From Jaltomata sinuosa (lineage: Eukaryota; Streptophyta; Magnoliopsida; Solanales; Solanaceae), in NCBI GenBank assembly GCA_003996215.1, contig QJPP01000310.1:124001-188000 (forward strand): a DNA stretch of 64,000 nt, read 5' to 3'. The notes beneath the pieces are model-generated. The model was not told the DNA's origin and searched no databases. It saw nothing but the letters and a program-made list of their open reading frames with translations. A program made the position numbers and the translations under genes. Positions 12,179 to 24,300 of the stretch are shown here, piece by piece (within the stretch, counting starts at the first letter, position 1; the number at the start of each line of letters is the position of its first letter).

Positions 12179-12504
12179 TGTTAGATGTCAAAACAGGCTC
12201 AAGGATAAACAAGTCAGACTGGTCAATTAGGTTGTTAGCAGTAGTTAGATTGGGCGAGAAAGTTAGTTAGGAATTCTGCTAGTACTGTAGCCAGTCTTCT
12301 GTTCCTATATTTTCATATATGAGTTGTAATTGTAATTAGGAATAAGCAATGAATAACATTTCTATTCTTTTGTATATCCTATTCTCTTGAAGGGTGTTTG
12401 TGTGTTAATCTGTCTAGGGGCTTTTCTTCCTTTTGAGCTCCTTAGGATTGCATAGTTGAACTCTATCTCCATTGAAGATAATGTTAAGCCAATCAGCGGT
12501 AACA
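12179..12504 (+). repeat. 3' LTR of the gypsy element
   Basis: A 326-bp LTR matching 5357-5684 along its length. It starts TGTTAGATGTCAAAACAGG and ends GCGGTAACA, followed by the target duplication ACACA. Differences from the 5' LTR are scattered substitutions and small indels. Confidence 0.88.
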
Positions 12505-12509
12505 ACACA

Positions 12510-13589
12510 TTGCAATACTCACGTGAGACTCAAGTTCCATATCTTGCAATGGATCATAACAAAACTTCAATTCTCACTACCACTCTTTAATTTATAAATA
12601 TTTTTGCGTGCTTGATCTAAGAAAATAATCAAATTTACACTTGAAAATAAATATCGCAAATATAAAATAAAATAAAAAGATTTACGTCTCAATCTCACAT
12701 AAATTAGAATCGTCGGTGTGAATCTTCACTATTTCATTTTAAAAAATTAAAGTAATTGCTTTTGTTTTCCTTCTCTCTTAATCAAATATGTCAATCCCAA
12801 GATAACAAGGCCAAATCTCTTTTGAAAGGACGTATCATATGAGGACCAATAAATAAAACAAACATAGATAGAGAAAAGAAGTGAAAGTAGGGGGTGGTAG
12901 TTATAGCTTTTTTACTAACGAATTTAGTAGAATTTAATAATTTTAGTTTAAATTTTATATTTATATTTATGTATACATATAAATAATTTATTAAGAATTT
13001 AATAAATTATATTTTTTAAAATTCCTAAAATTCAGAACTCATAAAATCAAACTCTAAATTCGAAACATGTTTTAAAAGAAAGAAGAAGAAAATCTAGGGT
13101 GAAGATGAGGTCCCCCTTCACAAGTTTTTGTTCCAATATATCAAATACAAATCCATGCAAACTTTAATATATAATTAAATTGAATAGTATATGTGGTTTT
13201 GGTTTGGACAAGAGAGGTATTGAGCAACACATACTTACAAACCATGCAAACTGCCAAACTTCAACATATGAATGTCACACATTATATTCTCTTATTTGTT
13301 TTTTCTCCTTTCTCTTACCTTAGCTTCTCTTATTTTATTTTTTTTTTTTTTGTCTTTAGTACATTCTCTTATTATTTTGGGGAAAACTTTTTTCCAAGCA
13401 ATTCAATTAATTAATTAAAAAAATTTAAAAAAACGGCACGTGATTACTGTTTTTTGATTGATTTTTTTACTCTTAACATATATATCATAAAGAGAGTGAA
13501 ATTACTCTTCATACCACTTCCCCTCTGGGGTAGGGGTCTTTAACTGTGGAAAATTATCGTTTAAGGAGTTTTATGAACACTGTAATATT
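12510..13589. other. Intergenic, no gene seen
   Basis: The first 50 bp is the right half of the repeat that hosts the gypsy element. The remainder is AT-rich with a poly-T tract near 13335-13351. No exon or known repeat was recognised. Confidence 0.4.
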
Positions 13590-14055
13590 AGGTTCTGAAA
13601 AGGGTAGAGTATAAGATTTTTATCTCTATACTTTGGAATGGTAAAAAGATTGTTTTCAATAAACCCGAGGCTCAAGAAAAAGTAATTCGCAAAAGAAATG
13701 ATAGAAGTGAAGAAGTCATGGAATAATTCTATAGAAAACATGACAAAACAGTCTGAAAAAGGAGCAGTAATATGATAATCAAAATACAAGAAATAACATA
13801 TAGCAATAGAAATCGGAGAACAAGAAATTACAAAACTAATACTACGATTACCTAACTAGTATGAAAGGAAAAACGAGATAACACGATCAGTTAGATACTA
13901 ACTTTCTACCCTAATTCATGTCTTCCATATCCTCCTATCTAAAGTTATGTCCTCAATAAGCTAAAATAACGCTATATCATATCTAATCATCTCTCTCCAA
14001 TACTTTTTCGATCTACGCCAGTCTCTCCTAAAATCATCCCTAATTTAAATGGGCA
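13590..14055 (-). mobile_element. Old RTE-type LINE 3' fragment
   Basis: It aligns with the 3' part of the better-preserved RTE element at 17190-17660. Shared landmarks are GGGTAGAGTRTA, an ...CCCGAGGCTCAAGA block, ACAAGAAAYTA, ACTACGATTAC and CCAATACTTTTTCG. The fragment is much more diverged and has lost coding capacity, so it is an older insertion of the same family. Confidence 0.72.
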
Positions 14056-14194
14056 AGTAACATATTGGATATAATATAGGATGTTTTTAATATATTTTTC
14101 CAATTAATATATGAAGACGTGTGTGTATATCCTCTGTTTGGTACTTAACATAACTCACATTAAAATAGTGGAGACTTAAGGACAAAAACTAATA

Positions 14195-14437
14195 CTCTCC
14201 CGTCTCATTTTATTTTATGTGGCACATTTTTCTTTTTAGTTCATCTAAAAAAATGTCATTTTTCTATAATTAAAAAAAATTAACTTTGAAATTCTTTTTT
14301 TATCCTTAATAAAATGATTTACAACCATACAAATATTCAAGGATTATTTTGGACACAAGTTTCAAAAGTCTTTTTTTAAAAAAAAATATCGTGTTAAGTC
14401 AAATGATGTCACATAAAATAAAATGGAGCGGAGAGAG
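14195..14437. mobile_element. Stowaway-like MITE
   Basis: Terminal inverted repeats begin CTCTCCCGTCTCATTTTATT on the left and, read from the other strand, CTCTCTCCGCTCCATTTTAT on the right; both continue into TTATGTGRCA. The 243-bp element is flanked by TA on both sides (14193-14194 and 14438-14439). It has no coding capacity. Size, termini and the TA duplication fit Stowaway (Tc1/mariner-derived) MITEs. Confidence 0.85.
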
Positions 14438-14799
14438 TAATAATTATAATGCTTGACCATATGTCCTTAAATGATAAGATGAATGACGTTTCGGACCAAT
14501 CCAAAGAGGAAATAATTATCATTACATTATTTACGAGATTAATCAATTTTTTTCTTTGACGATAAATATATGTTTTTTTTTTAATTTCTTAAAATTTTAG
14601 ATTATTAATTGTAACTCGTATAACTTCTTCTGTTATTTTCAAATTAGGCAATAAATTGTATTAATGATTAAAAAAAAAATATATGGATGAGCTCCTTCAG
14701 AGATTAATTACGAGGATAACCGGTTGATCAACTCATTTCGAGATTAATATGTCGATCATCTTTAGGATGAGCTTCGGTGAAAAATTAAGATTCAACAAG

Positions 14800-15075
14800 A
14801 ATTGTGGTGAAGTGGTAAGTACTCCTTAATCCTTAATCAGAGGTCTCGGGTTAGAGTTTTGCTAGGTACAAAACCCTGTTTGCTAGCGAGCATTTTACAC
14901 CCCCCTCCTCCCCCAATATAAAACTTTTCAGTGCGAATCCGAATTTAGTCGAACTCCTTGTTAGGGAGTGCTTTACCCCGCTTTACCCCTAATATAGGAC
15001 TTTTCGACGCGAATACAAATTTAGTCGAACCTCAATGCGAGTACAAAACTAAAGCCCCAAGGAAAAACAATAAGA
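14800..15075 (+). mobile_element. tRNA-derived SINE, Solanaceae type, with an internal duplication
   Basis: The left part has a tRNA-like polymerase III promoter: A-box region GTGGTGAAGTGGTAAGTACT and B-box-like GGTCTCGGGTTAGAGTT. The body contains GGGAGTGCTTTACCCC, ATATAGGACTTTTCGACGCG and AATTTAGTCGAACC. These are the landmarks I associate with Solanaceae SINEs whose consensus reads gcgcgaatccggatttagtc. The AATATA(A/G)RACTTTTC...TTAGTCGAAC segment occurs twice (14921-14955 and 14993-15030), so the body carries an internal duplication. Confidence 0.7.
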
Positions 15076-15397
15076 CACCATTAATAATGAAATAATATTA
15101 AAAAAAATATTCAATTTTTAATAATACAATGACAAAATTGGCCCCAAAAAATGAAAATTGACAAAATTGCCCCTTTCTTCTCAAATCAAACTTCCCACGG
15201 CCTGCCTTGACAATCTCAAAACAAAAAATAGGATAACACGAAAAAAACAGACACAAGAAACACCAGGTAATCAAACGGTCAAAATCAACCGCCACCCGGT
15301 AAATCCAACGGCTATCCTTTCTTCTCCTCCTACCTCTCGCCGGAAAAAAATAAAATCACTCACAAATCTGTAAATTTTTTCCTCTCAAAAAGAAAAA
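15076..15397. promoter_or_regulatory. Presumed promoter and 5' UTR of the FtsH gene
   Basis: The 320 bp between the SINE and the FtsH start codon must include the core promoter and leader. The last 100 bp is pyrimidine-rich (CTTTCTTCTCCTCCTACCTC), common in leaders of plastid-protein genes. No convincing TATA box was found. Confidence 0.4.
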
Positions 15398-18300
15398 ATG
15401 GCAACAACAATTCGTCCCTTTATTCATGTACAAATTTCCTTAAATTTTCAGTATAGTAATCCAAAGTATTTTTACAGAAATACCCATTTCTTCTGTAATC
15501 GTTATGGTTTTTTACATGAAAAAAACCCCATTTCCTTTACCCCTTTTCGTCCAATTTCAAGAAAATCCCTTCATGGGTTTGAATTTTTTGGTAAAAAAAA
15601 TTCAAATTCAAAGAAAATTTCAACCCGGGTTAATGGGTCACGTGAACAAGATTCGGATTCAACGGAAAAATCTGAATCTTCAGCTACAGATAGCAAGAAT
15701 TCTCCGGGTCAAGAACCGGGTCGGGTACCGAATTCGGGTTCATCAAAAAGGGAGAAGCAAGGGAAAGATAATTGGTGGTGGTGGTCAAAAGGGGGGAAGA
15801 AATTGAGGTGGGAACCTATAGTACAAGCTCAAGAAATTGGGGTTTTGTTATTGCAATTAGGGATTGTTATGTTTGTTATGAGATTGCTCCGACCCGGTTT
15901 GCCATTACCCGGGTCGGATCCTCGAGCTCCGACAATGTTTGTAAGTGTTCCATATAGTGAGTTTTTGAGTAAGATAAATAGTAATCAGGTGCAGAAAGTT
16001 GAGGTTGATGGTGTACATATAATGTTCAAATTGAAGAGTGAAGTGAGTAGTTGTAGTGGTGTTATAGAGAACAATGAAGTTTTGAATGGAAATGGGAATA
16101 GTAAGTTGCAAGATTCCGAGGCGTTGTTAAGGAGTGTAACTCCTACAAAGAAAATTGTGTATACTACGACGAGGCCTAGTGATATAAAGACCCCTTATGA
16201 GAAAATGCTTGAGAATGATGTTGAGTTTGGTTCTCCCGATAAACGGTCTGGTGGGTTCATGAACTCTGCGCTGGTAAGGTTTTGATGAACGACTTTTCAA
16301 GTGTATTGTTATGCAAATGTTAAGTAGTATATCTACACCGCTGCACGTTCACTCACTATATCTGTACCTGTAAATGTACACCCCTTATGCAATGTTAAGT
16401 GGTATATCTGCACCCCTTATGAGAAAATGCTTGAGAATGATGTTGAGTTTAGTTCTCCCGATAAATGGTCTGGTGGGTTCATGAATTCTGCTTTGGTAAG
16501 GTTTTGATGAATGACTTTTCAAGTGTATAATGTTATGCAAATGTTAAGTAGTATATCTACACTGCTGCACATTCACTCACTATATCTGTAAGGGATAGTT
16601 TGGTAGGATGTATAAGTATGTTGCTGAATAGGGTGTATTAGTAATCTACACCGCTGCACCTTCACTCACCATATCTGTATCTGTAAATGTACACCCCTTA
16701 TGCAATGTTAAGTGGTAAAATGCTTGAGAATGATGTTGAGTTTGGTTCTCCAGATAAACGGTCTGGTGGGTTCATGAATTCTGCCTTGGTAAGGTTTTGA
16801 TGAACGACTTTTCAAGTGTATTTTGTTGTTATGCAATGTTAAGTCGTATATCTATACCGCTGCACGTTCACTTAATATATTTGTATCTATAAATGTTTTT
16901 AGTCTTTCTATAGTTAAGACCGGCTCCACAACAAGAACAGTAATACCAGTAGTAAGATAGAACTACTAGTAGATACACATTCAATTAGCTTGAAAATGGA
17001 CTGGTAATTAGATATCTAATGCTTCGTCAGACAACTATAGTTAAAATGTCTTAATTGCAACTTCACTGCTTTTGATTTTGTATATCTTGAGTTCCCACAA
17101 ATGGAGCAGTTATAACTACAACAACAACAACAACAACAACAACATACCCAGTGTATTCCCACAGCGTGGGGTCTGGGGAGGGTAGAGTGTACGCAGACCA
17201 TACCACTACCTCAGAGGTGAGGTAGAGAGGCTGTTTCCGATAGACCCCCGGCTCAAGACAAAACAGTCTAAAAATAGGCTAAAAAAGACGTAACAATGAT
17301 ACAGGATAAAAAAAAAGATAAAACTACAAGAGACGATAGGAAGTAATATGTAGTAACAAACAACAGACAAGCAGACAGAAACAGAGCACTGCCACAAAAT
17401 ACTACCACAAGGAATCCAAGAACAAGAAACTATAAGCGTAACACTACGATTACTAGTCGGAACAATAAGGAAAAACACTCCTACCTACTAGCCTACACCC
17501 ACTTCTACCTACTACTCTTCTACTCTAATCCGCGTCCTCCACACCTTCCTATCTAGGGTCATGTCCTCGGTAAGCTGCAGCTGCGCCATGTCCTGTCGAA
17601 TCACCTCTCCCCAATACTTTTTCGGTCTACCTCGTCCTCTCCTGTAACCATCCATAGCCAACCTCTCACACCTCCGCACTGGAGCATCCGTGCCTCTCCT
17701 CCTCACATGGCCGAACCATCTCAACCTCGCTTCCCGCATCTTATCTTCCACCGACGCCACACCCACCTTATCTCGGATATCCTCATTTCTAATCCTATCT
17801 CTCCGAGTAAACCCGCACATCCATCACAACATCCTCATCTCCGCCACCTTCATCTTTTGAATATGGGAGTTCTTTACTGGCCAACACTCAACTCCATACA
17901 ACAAAGCTGGTCGGACCACCACTCTGTAGAATTTGCCTTTAAGTTTAGTAGGCACCTTCTTATCGCACAAGACTCCAGATGCGAGCCTCCATTTCATCCA
18001 CCCAACCCCAATACGATGGGTGACATCCTCATCAATCTCTCCATTTCCTTGGATAATAGACCCAAGATACTTGAAACTCTCTTTCTTTTGGATGACCTGT
18101 GTATCCAGCTTCACTTCTACGTCATCATCCTGAGTCGCCTCACTGAACTTGCACTCCATATATTCAGTCTTGGTCCTGCTCAACCTAAACCCCTTCGACT
18201 CGAGGGTCTGTCTCCAAACCTTCAACTTAGCATTAACTCCTCCGCGAGTCTCGTCCACCAAAACTACATCATCCGCAAATAACATGCACCATGGCACCTC

Positions 18301-21300
18301 ACCTTGTATTTGCCGCGTCAATACATCCATTACCAAGGCAAATAGAAACGGGCTAAGGGTCGATCCCTGGTGCAACCCCATTAACACGGGAAAGTGCTCC
18401 GAATCTCCTCCCACTGTTCTAACGCGAGTCTTGGCCCCCTCATACATGTCCTTAATTGATCTGGTGTACGCCACGGGTACACCTCGAGCCTCCAAGCACC
18501 TCCAAAGGACCTCCCTAGGGACTTTATCATACGCCTTTTCTAGATCGATGAACACCATGTGCAAGTCCTTCTTCCTTTCCCTGTACTGCTCCATAGACCA
18601 ACTTAAATAGTTGTTCTTACCTTTGTTGGAAGGAAAATGTTGCCTTGCTTCTTATGTCATGTAGTTACTCTCTTTTCATAGCGCATGGCACGTAGCAAGT
18701 TATGCAAGGATTAGTAATATAGGGATTGTAATGCAGGATTTAGTAATATATGGATTATAATGTAGGGATTATTTACTATTGAAACTTTGTTTGTTGTATT
18801 AAAATTTATATACTTACCATATATGTTTGTTCTCATATATGATTGGTTATTTTTGTCATTTAGAGGTGTTAATACATGTGTTACTAATCGCCGTGTTCTT
18901 ATTCCTCATTCTTTCCCGCATAAAGTAATACATAGATTTCTTCCTAACTTATGCGGGTATTAGTTATGCGGAAAAGAAAATTGGAGCCAAACATCGAACT
19001 GAACAATGCTAATTTACATGGAAAGAATAAATGAAACCGAACATTGTATTAACAATGTTGAATTTTATGTGGAGATTCCACTAGTCCCAACCAAATGGCA
19101 CCTTAAGGTATTTCTCTGCGTTTTAGTCTGTTGTATTTCATTTAATCAACTACACTTTAATCCCTTACTGGTTAGAGTCGGCTAACCTGTTGCAACTTTC
19201 CTCTTTTATCAAGATTTAGGACCAGTTATGTGAAGCTCATTTAACAGTGTTTAGGGTGCTCTATTTGGAGACACTCTTCATGAGTTCTCAATGAGTTGTT
19301 ACTTGTTTGAGATGACTTGTCTTGGAGATTTTGGGAAAACCGCTGGAGTTTGAGGATTCAGCAGAATGATAGTTTTGAGTCATCTGTTCTATTTTATTTT
19401 TCCTCTTTCGTCTTTTCTGATGTTGTCTTTATTATGCGCTATTATAATATTACAAGTTACATTTCCATCTTACATTGGAGTTCAAATTCAATACCCCGTA
19501 TTCAAAATGCATTCATTGGCTGACAAAGAAGATATGAATGAGGATTTAGAATGTACACCTTTGGTCGTATGTTGATCTTTTTTTTTATTCACATTTTTCT
19601 TTATGGTGGAAGAAAGCACAGCTGGGTTTTGAGTGTTTGGAGAGGATATGTAAGAAACCATTGCTGGGTTTTGAGTACTTGGAGAGGATATGTATGGAGG
19701 AGCTCTCACAAGCATGACTGCATGAGAATGGGGTTCTACATAATCGTGTGTTTCAACCATGGATCTTCCTCGAACCTAACTCATTACCCTAGTTATGGAT
19801 GAGATACCAGTAGCACACTGGTTTATACTATTCACAGACAATATTGTGTAAATTAATGAAACTAGAGAGGGAGTTAACTAAAGGTTTGAAAATAAGGAAG
19901 CACTCTAGAGAGAATGGCTTGTAGGATAACTAGAAGTAAAGAATAGAATAATGCACTGCAAGTGACAACATAAAAAGACCAAAATTGAGGTGAGAGCAGA
20001 CGTGATTGTTTTCCTAAATGCAGATAATTCAAATATTTAGGATCAATATTTTAGGACAATGGTAAGATATATGAAGATATAACACATAAAAATTAAAATA
20101 GAATGGTTGAAACGGAGGAGTGTAATGAGAGTGTCATACAATAGGAGGATACCTACCAAAGCGAATGACAAGTTTTATATAATAGACATAAGACTAGGAG
20201 TGAATTTTTCTTCTAAGAATAAAAACTATCAACAAGATGAGTGTCATAGATAGATGTGTGATCATATAAAATTAGAAAAAATTGGAAATGATGTGCAAAT
20301 AATACACATAAGAGTATAAAATGAGAAAGTCATCAAAAAAGAGTATAAAATGAGAAAATGTTTTTGAAATGACTTGGTCATATTCTACAAAGGTCTCCAA
20401 GTGCACTAATTAGTTGGTGTGAAACAAATTATCTTTAAAATTTTCAAAAGGGACGAGATAAACCTCAAAATCGCATGGAAGGCAGTTGTTTTTAAAAGCC
20501 TACTATCTCTCGGATTTCAAGCAAAGTCAGCAAAAAATAGAATACTGTGAAAGCTAAAGATAATATATGTGTTACCAGCAAGTCGGGACTGAGGATCAAT
20601 TATATTGATACCCTTACATTAGGTTCAGTGTTTTGCTAGGAATCTTTAGTCTGTTAAGAGATTTGTATGTCAGTTGAAAATGTAGAGGACCTCTAGTGTT
20701 AAGAGAACTCCAAATTATTGAGTATTGGAATGATATGGGTCTATGGTGGAACAAAATGTATATTGATGATTCATATAGATAACACCAATTAGCTTGTAAT
20801 TGAGCCATACTTCTTGTTAATGTTGTTAAAGTATTTTGAGGGAAGAAACAACAACATCAAATGAAAATACTTTACAAATTTGAGTTCAGTCATAAGTTCC
20901 TCTGTGAGTTGCTTTCTTAGCTTAAAACGTCTTGTGTTTCGTAAATTTTCAAAGATGACTAGATTTTCTGTTGATTCCAAGCTAGCCTATTCTCTTAATT
21001 TGCTGTGGGAAGTTCCATTTTGCCACTCTTATGGAACAAACTTCCTTCTCTAAGTGCGAATACAACTCCTTTTCATCCTTTCCTTTGACATGCCATTCTG
21101 GAGTGTGAGAGATCAATTATTAATTTTTTGCTCAAGTACAGTGATTGCGTACTTTTCTATAACTTTCTTGCTATTTTGTTTCATATGAATTTTTGGCTCA
21201 TGCAACTTGACATTTTTTTCTAGTGCCCCATTCATGTTATTCATCTGTTCTCTGGTGTGCACTACTCATTTCATTATTGTTTCTCTATCCTTATTTTTTT

Positions 21301-24300
21301 CTCCAGATGTTGGAATTAAAAACTTGAAGTGCTAACTTTACATTTATTTTGCAGATAGCATTATTTTATATTGCTGTACTAGCGGGGCTTCTTCATCGCT
21401 TCCCAGTGAACTTTTCTCAGGTAAATACAATTATGATCTGATATATTTATGTGATTATTGTATGTCACTATATTTATGAATATATCACCTACTTTATTGT
21501 GGCTGCTTAATAACAGAGCACAGCTGGTCAGCTCAGAAATCGCAAGTCAGGGGGTTCAGGTGGCGAAAAAGTGTCTGAACTAGGGGAAACTATCACATTT
21601 GCTGATGTTGCAGGCGTTGACGAGGCAAAGGAGGAGCTAGAAGAAATTGTGGTATTTTTCATTTTCATTGGTGAACTTCTCTTAACAACATTTTAAGTGC
21701 GGCATTGTGATACCATAAGAAGTTGAATAGTTTATAACTCATTGTTGTGGTGTCTTTTAATTGCTATTTTTCCCAGGAATTTCTTAGAAATCCAGATAAG
21801 TATGTACGGCTTGGTGCACGTCCTCCTCGTGGTGTTCTACTGGTGAGTTTCATATTTGACATTGTAATGGGACTGCTAGGTGGTTATCAAAGTGAAAAAG
21901 TTTTGAGAATACTGATACAATAATTAGAGGCTTCAAATAGTAACTCACTGAAAACTTCTGCTTTTTGGTTCTTGGTTTTTTCCTGTTTCTGAAGGAATTC
22001 TCTCTCTATCCCTGCATGTCACTTTGTGATGCCTCTATAATTGAATTACATCATTATTTCCTGCTAATTTTGTTATGTGACTATTGACTGGTAGACCATT
22101 CTACTTGGCGACACGATTTGATTAGTTATATGCTTTGTGCTTCTCGATGTTTAAATTATAAAAATAGCTTTAATTTGTTTCAGGTAGGTCTCCCTGGGAC
22201 AGGAAAGACACTTCTTGCAAAGGCTGTTGCTGGGGAAGCCGAGGTTCCTTTTATCAGTTGTTCTGCAAGTGAGTTTGTAGAATTGTATGTTGGAATGGGA
22301 GCATCGCGCGTCCGTGACCTGTTTGCACGGGCAAAGAAGGAGGCACCTTCAATAATTTTTATCGATGAGGTCACCTGTGATTTCCTCCTCTTCTTCCTCT
22401 ACAAACCCAATATATCCTAATAAAAAGTGTCATCATTTTCTGGATGTGCAGATAGATGCTGTGGCAAAAAGCCGTGATGGTAAATTCCGCATTGTAAGCA
22501 ATGATGAAAGAGAGCAGACATTGAACCAATTACTCACTGTAAGATTACCGATTTTTGTGGTGCTGCACCACTTCAGTTTTGCATAAGAAATTAGTATCTT
22601 ACAACAATCTGCAGGAGATGGATGGATTTGACAGTAATTCTGCTGTAATTGTTCTGGGAGCAACAAATCGCTCTGATGTCTTAGACCCTGCTCTTCGCCG
22701 ACCTGGGAGATTTGACCGTGTAGTGATGGTTTGTATCTTTCCTCTATGCGAATAAAATTTTCATTTTGTTATAAAGCTTTTCTCCATGTATAGAACATGG
22801 TCATGACCTCCTCATACAGACAACTCCTATAGAAGGGAAATGGTGATGTTAGTTTCTGTTTATAGGTGGAAACACCTGATAGGAATGGAAGAGAAGCTAT
22901 CTTAAAGGTACATGTCTCCAAGAAAGAACTTCCCTTGGCACAAGATGTTGATCTTGGTAACATCGCTTCTATGACTACTGGTTTCACGGGGTAAACCCTT
23001 TTCTCTGATTTTCATAAGCTTTCAATTTTATATGTGATGTTTCTATGACTGATTGATTATTCATTTTGGGGATGGTACAGGGCAGATCTTGCAAATCTGG
23101 TGAATGAAGCTGCTTTGTTGGCAGGAAGGCTGAGTAAAGTTGTAGTTGAAAGAGTTGATTTCATTCAAGCTGTTGAGCGTTCAATTGCGGTATCACTCTT
23201 TGCTCTCATAAGTATGCTCTAATGGCTGAGCAACAACATGCACCAACTCTTTCTCCATATTCGTGCATTAGATCCACATCCACGATGATTAGCTTAATTA
23301 GTGTAAAGTGGGCACACATAAGAAGCTTGTTATGAGAAAAGACATCCATATTAATAGCTTGGATTTCCAGAGCTTGGACAAGAGTCCCATTTCCATTTTT
23401 GGGCTCCGTTGTATGATAATTTAATAATCTTGGATTTCCAGAGCTTTAGAGAAGTGGCGCGTTTTATCGATCCTTAAACTTCAAATGTGTACGTGCCAAT
23501 GCTTTGAACCTTGGTGGTTCTAAATACTCAGAATTTTATAAGCAGTTAAAATTAATGGTCAGCAATGAGAAACATGTCCAAGACTGAAGAGTTCCTAATA
23601 GTAGAGTCAATGGTAGAATTGGTTGAGTCAGGCTTCATTTGATCCCTCTTTTTATCTAAGGACCAGGGTGTTCTAGTTTCAAGGGCAACTTTGTATAGAA
23701 CAGTGTTTGGTCCGAGTAAAATTACATATTGCTCAATAAATGTCTATGGATCTTGTATAAAATAATTGGAAAACGATTGAAGAGGAAGGGGGGGATGGTG
23801 GCTGCCCTCTAAGAGCCTTTTAAGCAGCATTGTCTACTACACTCAACAATGTTGAAGGTCTAATTTTTCAAAAATACTAGATGGCAGACAAGTTATAGTT
23901 TGTGTCCCCCATGCTTAATCCAGTAGTTCTGGTCTATGGGCTCAATAGGAAATTAATGAGTGAATAAATAATGTATTTCTGGTTCTTGACCATGCTGCTA
24001 CATTAGTTGACTTGTTTCTTTTAGTTTCTCTTCTAGATCACCCTTGCCATTTAGGTTTAATAGCTTCATTTTCGAGTTTCAGGGCATTGAGAAGAAGACT
24101 GCCAAACTGCAAGGTAGTGAGAAGGCTGTAGTTGCAAGGCATGAAGCAGGGCACGCAGTAGTTGGGACTGCTGTTGCAAATCTTCTTTCTGGGCAGCCAC
24201 GGGTTGAGGTGATCATTATTATCACTTGCTCTGAGAATTTCTTAGTCTTCCTGATTTACTACAAGCTCGTGTTATTTGTTTTACTAGTCTATTTGTTTTG

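Larger units (their letters stand above)
5357..12504 (+). mobile_element. Decayed Ty3/gypsy chromovirus-type LTR retrotransposon, interrupted by a solo LTR
   Basis: Seen: two LTRs (5357-5684 and 12179-12504) both begin TGTTA and end in CA, and they align along their length. The element is flanked by the 5-bp duplication ACACA (5352-5356 and 12505-12509). Between the LTRs lie gag, protease, reverse transcriptase, RNase H and integrase remnants in gypsy order on the plus strand, followed by a chromodomain-like tail. All frames are broken by stops and frameshifts, so it is not autonomous. A separate 2.1-kb element (8637-10720) sits between RNase H and integrase. Inference: an old insertion, judging by the visible LTR divergence and the number of coding lesions. 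Confidence 0.92.

Noticed and set aside
17707..18610. Plus-strand ORFs of 191 and 153 codons in FtsH intron 1
   Set aside because: They lie opposite the RTE reverse transcriptase frame and have no domain of their own.
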